From: UBA5018 sp947463165
Lineage (GTDB): Bacteria > Cyanobacteriota > Cyanobacteriia > PCC-6307 > Cyanobiaceae
DNA: 64,000 nt
Reading direction: 5' to 3'
Assembly: GCA_943371245.1 (NCBI GenBank)
Contig: CALRTY020000004.1
Span: 62,001 to 126,000, forward strand
This document shows, piece after piece, positions 41,560-50,410 of the stretch (position 1 is its first letter; every line of letters begins with the position of its first letter). A program made the translations under genes and the position numbers. Under the pieces are notes generated by a model that saw only the letters and a list, made by a program, of their open reading frames with translations, was not told the origin of the DNA and made no database searches.

Positions 41560-42805
41560 AGCTTGATTCGATCAAATTACAGGCACGTGCCATTCGCGTA
41601 GTCACGTTAACCTTGTCAGTCGTTGCCTCAGTTGATGCCTGCTTCCACACTTCGTCGTTTGCGACCGCCTGAATAAAGTTCATCGTTGGCTGGATGATAT
41701 CTGTCGATCCATTTGTTGCTGCGCTCTTGCAAGAAGCATAGAATACGGACTCAAATAAGGCGACGTTAAGTCTCTTGGATCGCGGGTTAATAAAAATGTC
41801 TGCCTGTAGAGAACTCACGCCAGTTCCGAAGGCATCAAAGAGACATACAAGATACTCAATATTTTCTCTAGAGTACTTCTTTGCTTTCCTGGCAAACTGG
41901 TTTAGAAACTTTACCATCGATGGCTTGTAACCCGGCAAGTCCAAGAGAAGGGCAAATGCCCTTAGAAGGATCTCAACATCCTTGCCGTGAAGGTCAGCCT
42001 GCTCCTTGCTAATAATCCTTCTCCATGCTTCTTTGCTATTGATCTCGTAAAGAGCCTCGAAGAACTCTGAGTGATAGATGCTGGAGCGAATCTCCTGCGG
42101 GCTCAAGTTAACACCGCCAGTGTTAAGACGGTTAAACATCTCATACACCGAAGAATCGTCGTCTTTTGGTGCATTCTGCTTAACGATTACATTGCGAATT
42201 GGCCTCAGATCCAAAGTGCGCTTATACTCCCCAAGTGTTGTATACTTTTTTCCATGAAACTTGTTGGGTGGAGCTTGCAGCCTAGATGGCAGGGAAAGAG
42301 AGAATGGTTGAAAAAGTTCGTCATCTTCCAAGACCTCTTTCGGCATGCACCCTTTCTCAAGGGCAATCATCCTCAGCCTTGCCCTTGAATTGCTTCTTGG
42401 AAAGCGGCCTTTCACAAAATAGTAGACTGACATCAAGCGCTGTTGTCCATCAACGACAAGAAAGCTATTCTTGTCCTCCTCGTACAGAAAAACCTGGGGG
42501 ACCGGCAGTCCCAAGACCAAGGACTCAATAAGCTTTGATGCTCGCCGAATATCCCATACGTAGTTCCGCTGAAAGCCTGGCACCTTCACGGCGCCCGCTT
42601 CAATAAAGTTGAAAATCGTACTTACATTAAAATCATTGGGTGTCGCCGTGAGATCGTACTCGTCAATCTGAGTGTCTGGCTCTTCGGCTGATGCATAGTC
42701 ATCAGCCCATGGAAGATCAACGGCATAAGCAAGCGTAAGGTCTTCTGTTGCTTCAGTGCTCGGCATCTCAGTAGATGTGACGGAATTGAAGATTTTGTCA
42801 ATCAT
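41552..42805 (-). CDS. DUF262 (GmrSD/ParB-like) domain protein
   Basis: 417 residues from ATG 42805. FNFIEAGAVKVPGFQRNYVW, SLVLGLPVPQVFLYEEDKNS and FLVVDGQQRLMSVYYFVKGR show the DUF262 domain with the DGQQR motif, related to the nucleotide-dependent GmrS part of modification-dependent restriction enzymes. There is no HNH (GmrD) nuclease domain; instead a helical C-terminus and a separate HEPN gene overlapping by 8 bp. DUF262-HEPN pairs are known as probable defence modules. Lower GC than the flanking genes, and attC-like sites on both sides, indicate one mobile cassette. Confidence 0.85.
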   Translation of the reverse strand: MIDKIFNSVTSTEMPSTEATEDLTLAYAVDLPWADDYASAEEPDTQIDEYDLTATPNDFNVSTIFNFIEAGAVKVPGFQRNYVWDIRRASKLIESLVLGLPVPQVFLYEEDKNSFLVVDGQQRLMSVYYFVKGRFPRSNSRARLRMIALEKGCMPKEVLEDDELFQPFSLSLPSRLQAPPNKFHGKKYTTLGEYKRTLDLRPIRNVIVKQNAPKDDDSSVYEMFNRLNTGGVNLSPQEIRSSIYHSEFFEALYEINSKEAWRRIISKEQADLHGKDVEILLRAFALLLDLPGYKPSMVKFLNQFARKAKKYSRENIEYLVCLFDAFGTGVSSLQADIFINPRSKRLNVALFESVFYASCKSAATNGSTDIIQPTMNFIQAVANDEVWKQASTEATTDKVNVTTRMARACNLIESSYA

Positions 42806-42831
42806 ACTCGGTACAGGATCTCCGCCAACCC

Positions 42832-43001
42832 GCCCAACGCTTTCTTAGTTGGTTCCGTGAACCACTCCCCAGGTCCCGATCTCTTTCCGTGAACCACGGC
42901 ATTGGCCTCAGCAGGTCTTTGATAGCCCTGATCCCGCATACGTTCTCACGACATAGCAGATCAAGATAACCGTGGTTCACGGGTCCGATAACCACATGTT
43001 C
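42832..43001 (-). other. Long attC-like repeat, copy C
   Basis: 170 bp, closely related to copy B. The left box GCCCAAC gives GTTGGGC in gene direction, a perfect core, 27 bp upstream of the DUF262 start. Arms ggttccgtgaaccac and gtggttcacgggtcc pair. The distal box (GTTCACC) is poor, so the site may be degenerate or of another type. Confidence 0.6.
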
Positions 43002-43180
43002 ACCAAGCTACACAATTACATCTGGGCAGCGTACCCCAAGCGGCTTACAGTTGAGCCACAATTGAGCCCATGCGTGTAGACAATGGCAGACCTGCCACCG
43101 CTGGGGCCCAGTAAAATTCACCGGTCCTAGGGCACCAACATCAGCCGCCCTGGCCCAAGTCTGCATAGCCTCCCCCCCCG

Positions 43181-43870
43181 CTAATAAACATCCCAACGAT
43201 TGAACTGATCCAAATCCCCCGGTCGATTGGCATTTAGCAGCGGCCCCGCCGGCAGCGGCACCGCCTGGCTACCCACCACAGCCAACCAGCGCTGCAGGCT
43301 GCGTTCGCCGGCAGCCAGGCTGGCCTCCAGGCTGCGTCGATGGCGCCCATCGGCGGGGTAAAGCCCCAGCAATGGCTGCGCTTGACTGCCGTCGTGAGCC
43401 ACATGAATAAGGCTTGACTGGCTTGAACCTGCAGAGCTAGCGGCCCGCAGCAGTTGCCTAAGCGTGGCCAAGTCCAGGGCGGGCATATCCACCGGGCAGA
43501 GCAGCAGCAGTTGGTTTGGGTGGTGGCGCATCAGCCGCCCCAGGGCAATGAGAGGCCCCTGGGGCGGCGAGGGTTCGTGTAGCAGTTCCAGGGGCACGGT
43601 CAGGCTGGCGGCCAGCTGGCTTGCCCGGCTCAGGTGGCTGTCGTGGCCGCTGAGCAGGGTGAGCGGCGCCCCCAGGGCGGCCAGTTGGCGCAGGCTGTGG
43701 TCGAGCCAGCAGCCGCCGGCCGGATGGGGCAATAGCGCCTTGTCGCGGCCCATGCGCCGGCTGGCGCCGCCGCTGAGCAGGCAGCAGCGCAGGCCCGCAT
43801 CAGTGCTCCAGGCCCCTGGATTTGGTAGCGGTTGATGCCTTTTGGCCGGGGGCTGCTGCCTAGGTTCCAT
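43181..43870 (-). CDS. mobA: Molybdenum cofactor guanylyltransferase MobA-like
   Basis: 229 residues. CCLLSGGASRRMGRDKALLP is the nucleotide-binding start; LLLLCPVDMPALDLATLRQL holds the metal-binding Asp; LLNANRPGDLDQF is the usual MobA end. It attaches GMP to molybdopterin to make the cofactor used by NarB-type nitrate reductase, encoded about 600 bp away. Start ATG 43870 is divergent from cynS (25 bp between the starts). The region 43002-43180 has no gene. Confidence 0.9.
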   Translation of the reverse strand: MEPRQQPPAKRHQPLPNPGAWSTDAGLRCCLLSGGASRRMGRDKALLPHPAGGCWLDHSLRQLAALGAPLTLLSGHDSHLSRASQLAASLTVPLELLHEPSPPQGPLIALGRLMRHHPNQLLLLCPVDMPALDLATLRQLLRAASSAGSSQSSLIHVAHDGSQAQPLLGLYPADGRHRRSLEASLAAGERSLQRWLAVVGSQAVPLPAGPLLNANRPGDLDQFNRWDVY

Positions 43871-43895
43871 CTTTCACCCGTGCCCAGCCGCCACC

Positions 43896-44339
43896 ATGGC
43901 CATCGCCAGCTTTAGCGCCACTCTGCTGGGGGCCAAACGGCGCCTGGGGCTCAGCTTCGCTGAGTTGGGGGCGCCGATGGGACGCGATGAGGTGTGGGTG
44001 GCGAGCCTGCTGCATGGTCAGTCCACCGCTTCGGCAGAAGAGGCCCAGCAGCTGCTGGAGATGCTGCAGCTGGATCCTGCCCTGGCCGCCGAACTAACCA
44101 CCTATCCAGTGAAGGGGGCGCTGAATCCCACCCTGCCCACCGATCCGCTGCTCTATCGCTTCTACGAAATATTGCAGGTGTACGGAATGCCGCTAAAGGA
44201 TGTGATTCAAGAGAAGTTTGGCGATGGAATCATGTCGGCAATTGATTTCAGCCTTCACGTAGATAAGGTGGAGGACCCCAAGGGCGACCGGGTAAAGGTA
44301 ACCATGAATGGCAAATTCTTGCCCTACAGAAAATGGTAG
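43896..44339 (+). CDS. cynS: Cyanate hydratase (cyanase)
   Basis: 147 residues from ATG 43896, the normal length. The N-terminal helix-turn-helix-like domain (LLGAKRRLGLSFAELGAPMG) is followed by the catalytic domain with LLYRFYEILQVYGMPLKDVI (active-site Arg and Glu) and GDGIMSAIDFSLHV (active-site Ser). It converts cyanate and bicarbonate into ammonia and CO2 and so supplies nitrogen. It stands between mobA and narB, in a nitrogen-assimilation cluster, and probably shares NtcA-type control, although no clear site was identified. Confidence 0.95.
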   Translation: MAIASFSATLLGAKRRLGLSFAELGAPMGRDEVWVASLLHGQSTASAEEAQQLLEMLQLDPALAAELTTYPVKGALNPTLPTDPLLYRFYEILQVYGMPLKDVIQEKFGDGIMSAIDFSLHVDKVEDPKGDRVKVTMNGKFLPYRKW

Positions 44340-44471
44340 AATGAACAATTTAACTGATGCAAGTATCGCAGTATTTAGTGCGGGGCTGCCCATAAGCATT
44401 CAAGCCCTGCCTAGGGTGGCGGAAGCAGTAGCTCCTGTAGCCGTGGCTGTTATTTCAGAATTGCTAGAACC

Positions 44472-46718
44472 TTGTCGGAAGTAGTACCTGTCTTGCCAGA
44501 AGAGTTGCCGGTGGCCAGTGGCGGCGAGTCTGCTCCGGGGGCCAGCGCCTTGCCCCGTTCCCAGTGTCCCTACTGCGGCGTGGGTTGTGGTCTGGAGCTC
44601 AAGCCGCCCCAGGCGGGTGGCGAAACCTGGACGGCCCGTGGCGATCGCCATCACCCCTCCTCCCTCGGCCAGGTGTGCGTTAAGGGGGCCACCGTGGGCG
44701 ACACCCTCCACCACAACCGCCTCACCACTCCCCAATACCGCAGCTCTATAGACCAGCCCTTTGCGCCGATCAGCTGGGAGCAGGCCTTCTCTTTGATTGT
44801 GGGCAGCATTCGCTCCACCCTGGAGACCCGCGGAGCCAAAGCCATCGCCATCTACGGCTCCGGCCAGTTTTTAATCGAGGATTATTACATCGCCAACAAG
44901 CTGCTCAAGGGGGCCCTGGGTAGCAATAACTTCGATGCCAATTCCCGGCTATGCATGAGTTCGGCCGTGGTGGGCTATAGCCGCAGCCTCGGCTCCGACG
45001 GCCCCCCCTGCTGCTACGACGACCTCGATGCCGCCGAGCTGGTGGTGCTGGTGGGCACCAATACGGCCGAATGCCATCCGGTGCTGTTTCAACGCCTGCT
45101 CAAACGCAAGCGCAAGCAGCCCCAGTCGCTGCGGATTGTGGTAATCGACCCCCGCTGCACCGCCACCAGCGATGCCGCAGACCTACACCTCCAAATTGCC
45201 CCCGGCACCGACCTGGCCCTGCTCCATGGCATCGGCCAGCAGCTGATCGCCAACGGCGCCATCAACCTGCCCTACGTGGAGCGCTGCACCAACGGCTATC
45301 CAGCCCTGGCCGAGCGCTGGGCCGCCTGGACGCCGGAGCAGGTGAGCCAGGTGTGTGGCCTGGAGCAGGCGGATATTGAGCGGCTGGCGGCCCTCTGGGC
45401 CGAGAGCGCTGCCGTGCTGACGCTCTGGTCGATGGGGGTGAACCAGAGCCGAGAAGGCAGCGCCACGGTGAGTGGCATCGTGAATCTGCACCTGGTGACG
45501 GGTCAAATAGGCAGGCCCGGGGCCGGTCCCTTTTCGCTCACCGGCCAGCCCAATGCCATGGGCGGCCGGGAGGCCGGCGGCCTGGCCAAATTGCTGCCGG
45601 GTTATCGCCAGGTGGGCGTCGCTGAACACCGGGCGGAGGTGGAGCGCCACTGGCAATTCCCCGCCGGTTCGATCTCCCCCCAGGAGGGATTGAGCACCTG
45701 GCAGCAAATAGAAGCGATGGAACGGGGCGAACTGGCCCTCTGGTGGGTGGCGGCCACCAATCCGCTGGTGAGCCTGCCGTCGCTGGATCGGGTGAAGGCC
45801 GCCGCCAGCCGCTGCCCGCTGGTGGTACTCAACGAGGCCTACGCCGGCACCGAGACCGCCGCCGTGGCCCACCTGCTTCTGCCTGCAGCCCAGTGGAGTG
45901 AAAAGGCGGGTGTAATGACCAACTCCGAGCGGCGGGTGAGCTACTGCCCCGCCTTCCGCCAGCCCCCCGGCGAAGCAAGGGCCGATTGGCAGATCTTTGC
46001 GGAGCTGGGGCGGCGGCTTGGATTTGAACAACAATTCAGCTATGACTCGGCGGCGGATGTGTATGCCGAATTCGCCGCCCTAACCGCCGGCCGCCTATGT
46101 GACCACAGCGGCCTCAGCCATCAGCTACTGCTACAAGATGGCCCCCAGCAGTGGCCGTTCCCGCTCGGCACCGCCCCCGGCGCTGGCCTGGCCCGCCTTT
46201 ACGCCGACGGCCGCTTCCCCACCGCCGATGGCAGGGCCCAATTACACGCAGATGCACCGCTGGGCTTGGCGGAACCGCCGGATGCCAGCTATCCCCTGGT
46301 GCTCACCACCGGCCGCTACCTGGGCCATTGGCACACGATGACCCGCACGGCCCTGGTGCCGCGGCTGATGAAGCAGCACCCCCGGGCCCTGCTGGAGGTG
46401 AATCCGCAAGATGCCGAGAGCTATGGCCTCAGCGATGGCGCCCTGGCGTTGGTGCGCTCCCGCCGGGGGGCACTGACGGCCAGGGTGCAGGTGAGCGATC
46501 GCATCCGAGCTGGCACCGTGTTTTTGCCCATGCACTGGGGCGCCGCCCAGGCCGATCCCTGTGAAGCCAACCGGCTGATGCACGAACTGGGCTGCCCCCT
46601 CTCCGGCCAACCAGAACTAAAGGCCGCCGCCGTCTGCCTGGCGCCGGGCCCTGAATCGGAATCGGGATCGGAATTGGCGCCGCCATCAGCCCCAGCATCA
46701 ACTGCAAGCCATCACTAA
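44472..46718 (+). CDS. narB: Ferredoxin-dependent assimilatory nitrate reductase
   Basis: 748 residues from TTG 44472; a GTG near 44511 is possible. The N-terminal 4Fe-4S motif is CPYCGVGCGLEL with a fourth Cys in GQVCVKGATVGDTL. Molybdopterin-binding regions follow: DANSRLCMSSAVVGYSRSLG, LVVLVGTNTAECHPVLFQRL, LWSMGVNQSREGSATVSGIV, GPFSLTGQPNAMGGREAGGL, and the C-terminal LTTGRYLGHWHTMTRT and GTVFLPMHWG. It reduces nitrate to nitrite with electrons from ferredoxin. The C-terminal tail (ESESGSELAPPSAP) is low complexity. mobA and cynS lie beside it; no nitrite reductase or transporter gene is in the window. Confidence 0.95.
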   Translation: MSEVVPVLPEELPVASGGESAPGASALPRSQCPYCGVGCGLELKPPQAGGETWTARGDRHHPSSLGQVCVKGATVGDTLHHNRLTTPQYRSSIDQPFAPISWEQAFSLIVGSIRSTLETRGAKAIAIYGSGQFLIEDYYIANKLLKGALGSNNFDANSRLCMSSAVVGYSRSLGSDGPPCCYDDLDAAELVVLVGTNTAECHPVLFQRLLKRKRKQPQSLRIVVIDPRCTATSDAADLHLQIAPGTDLALLHGIGQQLIANGAINLPYVERCTNGYPALAERWAAWTPEQVSQVCGLEQADIERLAALWAESAAVLTLWSMGVNQSREGSATVSGIVNLHLVTGQIGRPGAGPFSLTGQPNAMGGREAGGLAKLLPGYRQVGVAEHRAEVERHWQFPAGSISPQEGLSTWQQIEAMERGELALWWVAATNPLVSLPSLDRVKAAASRCPLVVLNEAYAGTETAAVAHLLLPAAQWSEKAGVMTNSERRVSYCPAFRQPPGEARADWQIFAELGRRLGFEQQFSYDSAADVYAEFAALTAGRLCDHSGLSHQLLLQDGPQQWPFPLGTAPGAGLARLYADGRFPTADGRAQLHADAPLGLAEPPDASYPLVLTTGRYLGHWHTMTRTALVPRLMKQHPRALLEVNPQDAESYGLSDGALALVRSRRGALTARVQVSDRIRAGTVFLPMHWGAAQADPCEANRLMHELGCPLSGQPELKAAAVCLAPGPESESGSELAPPSAPASTASHH

Positions 46719-46935
46719 CTTCAACAACAGCTCAACAATTCTCCTAACCCATCACCGCGAGCCAGGGGCGAGCTAATCATTGCTATTTGCGATCCGCCTG
46801 AAAATGCCCTTTTGCTGTATCTGTTTGCAACGCCGCTTAGCGGTAGATCGTTGCAGGGATGGATTTCAGGGCTTAAACCATTAATATGATGGTCACCTTT
46901 TTGGTCCCCAGGCATGGGGGCGAGCAGCCAAAACC

Positions 46936-48414
46936 ATGCACAAATCCCTTGGCCAGCTGGCGCTGATCGCAGTGCTTGCCTCTAGCGCTTGCCTGCAGAG
47001 GGTGCAGGCCAAACCGGCTGGCTTGGCTCACCAGCAGCTTGGCAGGCTTGGCGATATCCAGCTGATTAATGGTTATCCAAGCGAGCAGACCGCCCGCCGG
47101 CTCTACGACGAGCTGGATTTCCAACGGGCCACCCAGGCCTACCTCTGGGCCCTGCCGGCGGTGGGTTTCAAAGCCCTCTATGACGCCCAGGCGAAAACCA
47201 TGGGCGTGCGCAACGGCGACGTATTGCTCTACCGCACCCTCAAAGACAAAGCGGGGATGCTCACCCCCAACATCACCACCCTCTACGCCTTCAGCTTCTG
47301 GGACCTGGCCCGCCAGGGGCCGCTGGTGGTGGAGGTGCCGGCCGGGCTCACCGCCGGCGGCGTGCTCGACATCTGGCAGCAGCCGATCACCGACACGGGC
47401 CAGACCGGTCCTGATCAGGGCGCCGGCGGCAAGTATTTGATTTTGCCCCCCGGCGCGGCGGAGCTGACGGCTCCCGGCTACCGAATCCTGCGCTCCCCCA
47501 GCAACCAGGTGTGGTTCGGCACCCGGGGCCTGGCGCCCGACAAGGCCCTGGCGGAAGCCACCGTGCGCCAACACCGCCTATACGGCTGGAACCAACGGGC
47601 CAATCCGCCGGCCACCAACTATGCGGAAGTGGGCGGTCGCCCCTGGCAGTCGGCTCAACCCGCCAACTTGAACTACTGGCGCCTACTCAGCGAGCTCTAT
47701 GCCAACGAGCCGGTGGCCCCCCGCGACCGGATGATCTTCGGGATGCTGGCGCCGCTGGGGATTGCTGCCGGTCAGCCCTTCAAACCGGATGCCCGCCAGG
47801 CAAAGATCCTCGATCAGGCCGCCCAGTTGGGCGATTTGATGGCCCGCACCATCGCCTACGACAAGCGCACCCCCGGCGCCACGGTGTACCCCGGCAAGCA
47901 CTGGGAGTACGCCGTGCTGTTCGATCTCGATCAGGAATCAGCCGACAAGCGGCGCGTGCAATTAGACGAACGCAGCTCCTGGTTCTATGAGGCGATCGCC
48001 ATGTCGGTGGGGATGCAGGGGCGGATCGTGGGCTTCGGGCAGGTGTATTTGGAAGCCTCCAAGGACGCCAAGGGCCAGTGGCTCGACGGCGGCCGCAGCT
48101 ACCGGATGCGGGTGCCCGCCAACGCTCCGGTGAAGCAGTTCTGGTCGATCACCCTCTACGACAACCTCACCCGCGGACCGGTGATCACCGGCCAAGGTGC
48201 CGCCGATCTCAGCTCCCGCAAACCGGCATTGGCAACCAACGCCGACGGCTCGGTGGATGTCTTCTTCGCTCCCCAGCGGCCGGCGGGCGCTGCCAATTGG
48301 ATCCAAACCATCCCCGGCAAGGGCTGGTTCGCCTACTTCCGCTTCTATGGCCCCACCGAGGCCTACTTCGCCAAGAGCTGGCAGCTCAACGACATCGAAC
48401 CCCTGAAGCCGTGA
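46936..48414 (+). CDS. DUF1254/DUF1214 domain protein, exported
   Basis: 492 residues with a signal peptide (LGQLALIAVLASSACLQRVQ, cut near QAK). The DUF1254 part (AYLWALPAVGFKALYDAQAK, LTPNITTLYAFSFWDLARQG, GPLVVEVPAG) is followed by DUF1214 (RMRVPANAPVKQFWSITLYD, GNxTRGPVI-type end). Proteins of this family are periplasmic and of uncertain role. Start ATG 46936 lies after a 217-bp gap that holds no gene. The stop overlaps a GTG that opens a short tail fragment of the same family. Confidence 0.9.
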   Translation: MHKSLGQLALIAVLASSACLQRVQAKPAGLAHQQLGRLGDIQLINGYPSEQTARRLYDELDFQRATQAYLWALPAVGFKALYDAQAKTMGVRNGDVLLYRTLKDKAGMLTPNITTLYAFSFWDLARQGPLVVEVPAGLTAGGVLDIWQQPITDTGQTGPDQGAGGKYLILPPGAAELTAPGYRILRSPSNQVWFGTRGLAPDKALAEATVRQHRLYGWNQRANPPATNYAEVGGRPWQSAQPANLNYWRLLSELYANEPVAPRDRMIFGMLAPLGIAAGQPFKPDARQAKILDQAAQLGDLMARTIAYDKRTPGATVYPGKHWEYAVLFDLDQESADKRRVQLDERSSWFYEAIAMSVGMQGRIVGFGQVYLEASKDAKGQWLDGGRSYRMRVPANAPVKQFWSITLYDNLTRGPVITGQGAADLSSRKPALATNADGSVDVFFAPQRPAGAANWIQTIPGKGWFAYFRFYGPTEAYFAKSWQLNDIEPLKP

Positions 48415-48626
48415 ACCGAATCCTCCATAAATCTCCTGGCCTGCAGCTGGGAAGCGATGGGTCCCTGGAGATCTACATCCAAAATACCAATCCTGGCACT
48501 GGCAAAACATCCAACTGGCTGCCCGCTCCGGCGGGGCCCTTCTTCTTTGTGGCCCGTCTTTATGGTCCAAATTCCGCCGTGCTGGAGGGCAAATGGCAAC
48601 TGCCAAGTTTAGTGGATTTAAAGTGA
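48411..48626 (+). pseudogene. C-terminal fragment of a second DUF1214 protein
   Basis: 71 residues from GTG 48411: GLQLGSDGSLEIYIQNTNPG, TSNWLPAPAGPFFFVARLYG and LEGKWQLP are the last part of a DUF1214 domain. Only the tail is left, fused after the stop of the intact gene, so a tandem paralogue was probably mostly deleted. Translation could still start at GTGA. Confidence 0.65.
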
Positions 48627-48727
48627 TTAAGCCCAGGTAAAATGGCCGATAGCCCCTATTGCCGATGGCGGTGGGGCCGAATTAGTAGCGGTTCCCGGAT
48701 AGGCTGGCGTGTATCGCGGCAATTTGG

Positions 48728-49603
48728 ATGGCCCCGTCCCTGGAGATCCGAGCCCTCCATGGCGGCGATATTCCCCTGATCGTCGACTGGGCCCGCGCCG
48801 AGGGTTTTTGCCCTGGCCATGGCGACGTGGAGATCTATCGGCAAACCGATAGCCAGGGGTTGTGGGTGGCCTGCCTGCACCAGGAGCTGATCGGCTGCAT
48901 CGCCGGAGTGCGCTATAGCCAGGCCTATGGTTTTATCGGTCTGTTTATTGTTGCGCCCCAGCATCGCGGCCGCGGTTATGGCCTGCAACTCTGGCGCCAT
49001 GCCCTGGAGCACCTGGCGGATGTGGCCTGCATTGGCTTGGAGGCGGCGCCCGAGCGCATCGCCGACTACGCCAGCTGGGGCTTTCAGCCCGCCTCGCCCA
49101 CCAGCCGCTGGCGCCGCCAGGGCTCAATCGCCCCGGGCCCGCCGCCCGAGCTGCCTGGCCTGGCCCTGGTGGAGGCGGCCACCTTGCCCGATCAGATGGT
49201 GCAGGCCTACGACGCCGTTCGAGAACCCTCGCCCAGACCCCATTTCCTGCGGGATTGGTTAGATCATCCCGCCGGCACGGTGCTGGCCTTAGTCGATCCG
49301 CTCGGCCAGTGCCACGGCTTTGGCCGGATCAGGCCCTGCCTGCTGCCCCAGGGCAGCGGCTGGAGGATCGGCCCCCTGCTGGCCGATAGCCCCGGCCTGG
49401 CTGAACTGCTGCTGCTGGGCCTGCTGGACCGCCATCCGGGGGTGGTGTTGCTAGATGCCCCCGGCGCCAACCCGGCCGCAGCTGCCTTGATGGGCAAGCT
49501 GGGTTTTACGGCCAGCTCCGCAACCCTGCGGATGTACCGGGGAGCACAGCCCAGCGTGTCGCTGGCGGATGTCTATGGCTTGGCCTGCCTTGAACTTGGT
49601 TGA
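48728..49603 (+). CDS. GNAT family N-acetyltransferase
   Basis: 291 residues. The N-terminal GNAT domain has LIVDWARAEGFCPGHGDVEI, FIGLFIVAPQHRGRGYGLQL (acetyl-CoA loop R-G-x-G-Y-G) and ADYASWGFQPA. The C-terminal half (about 150-285) is the second domain seen in YitH/HolE-like acetyltransferases (YDAVREPSPRPHFLRDWLDH, GRIRPCLLPQGSGWRIGPLL). The substrate is not predictable. Single gene on the plus strand. Confidence 0.88.
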   Translation: MAPSLEIRALHGGDIPLIVDWARAEGFCPGHGDVEIYRQTDSQGLWVACLHQELIGCIAGVRYSQAYGFIGLFIVAPQHRGRGYGLQLWRHALEHLADVACIGLEAAPERIADYASWGFQPASPTSRWRRQGSIAPGPPPELPGLALVEAATLPDQMVQAYDAVREPSPRPHFLRDWLDHPAGTVLALVDPLGQCHGFGRIRPCLLPQGSGWRIGPLLADSPGLAELLLLGLLDRHPGVVLLDAPGANPAAAALMGKLGFTASSATLRMYRGAQPSVSLADVYGLACLELG

Positions 49604-49650
49604 TGCAGAAAAGATGGCTAGAGCAGCTGATGGCCAGGCGAGCGTGATGG

Positions 49651-49794
49651 CTAGGGCAGCGTGAAGCCCGACTGCAGGTTTTTGATGTCCAGCATCACCC
49701 AGGTAATCCAGATCAGCAGGGCAATTACGCCCGAAACGGCGGCAAAGCGGGCCACGAACTGAACTACTAACTCCAGGAGACTGATTTTTTTCAT
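49651..49794 (-). CDS. Small single-pass membrane protein
   Basis: 47 residues from ATG 49794: MKKISLLELVVQFVARFAAV, then SGVIALLIWITWVMLDIKN, ending SGFTLP. One clear membrane helix (about 17-37) after a basic N-terminus. It is 16 bp downstream of the Nudix gene's end on the opposite reading side of the GNAT gene and has no other overlapping gene, so a real small protein is plausible. Role unknown. Confidence 0.55.
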   Translation of the reverse strand: MKKISLLELVVQFVARFAAVSGVIALLIWITWVMLDIKNLQSGFTLP

Positions 49795-49810
49795 CGGCCG
49801 ATCCAGATGG

Positions 49811-50296
49811 TCAGATGGTCGCTCCATCCTGCTGGCAAGCAGGCGATATCAGCGGCTCCTCTTGCAACAGCCTTTGCACAGCGAAGCCCAGGGAGTTGGC
49901 CAGGGGCCGGAGCTCTTGCAGTTTGGGGCTCCACACCTGGCCCGACGCCATTTCCGCCAGGCTCACCAAGGCCAGGTCCTGGCCCTCCAGCAGGGTCAGC
50001 TCCTCCAGGTTCACGGTGAGGGGGCCGCGAAAAAAATGAGCCCGCCGCTGGGGCAGCTCGTGGCTGAACCAGGGGATCAGCTCCCCCGCCTGCCAGGCGA
50101 TCTCCTCCTGGAGCTCTCGCCGCAGCGCCTGCAGCGGCGTTTCGCCGGGATCCAGGTGGCCGCCAAACAGCCCCCAGCAGCCCGGGGCGAGTATGCCCTC
50201 GATGTCATCGCGGAGCTGCAGCAGCCACAGGCCCTGCCGCTCCACCATCGCTAGGGCCACCTCAACGGCCATGGGCGTGGCCAGCTCAACCGTCAT
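49811..50296 (-). CDS. Nudix hydrolase
   Basis: 161 residues from ATG 50296. The Nudix box is intact: GHLDPGETPLQALRRELQEE (G-x5-E-x7-R-E-x2-E-E). It is preceded by LAMVERQGLWLLQLRDDIEG and followed by RRAHFFRGPLTVNLEELTLL. It hydrolyses a nucleoside-diphosphate-linked compound, not predictable further. A much longer upstream extension exists in frame but lies over the xfp gene and is not real. Divergent from xfp. Confidence 0.88.
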   Translation of the reverse strand: MTVELATPMAVEVALAMVERQGLWLLQLRDDIEGILAPGCWGLFGGHLDPGETPLQALRRELQEEIAWQAGELIPWFSHELPQRRAHFFRGPLTVNLEELTLLEGQDLALVSLAEMASGQVWSPKLQELRPLANSLGFAVQRLLQEEPLISPACQQDGATI

Positions 50297-50410
50297 GGGC
50301 GGGGATCCAGGCAAGTTGGCAACATCCTGCCGGCAGCGGCTGGCCAGGGGCGGTTTTGCTGTCAGCCTGGAACTGTGTTTTGCGCCCGCCTGCTGCTGCG
50401 GCGATACCCA

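Noticed and set aside
43002..43180. Minus-strand frame of 62 codons
   Set aside because: No family, no ribosome-binding site, and it lies between an attC-like repeat and mobA.
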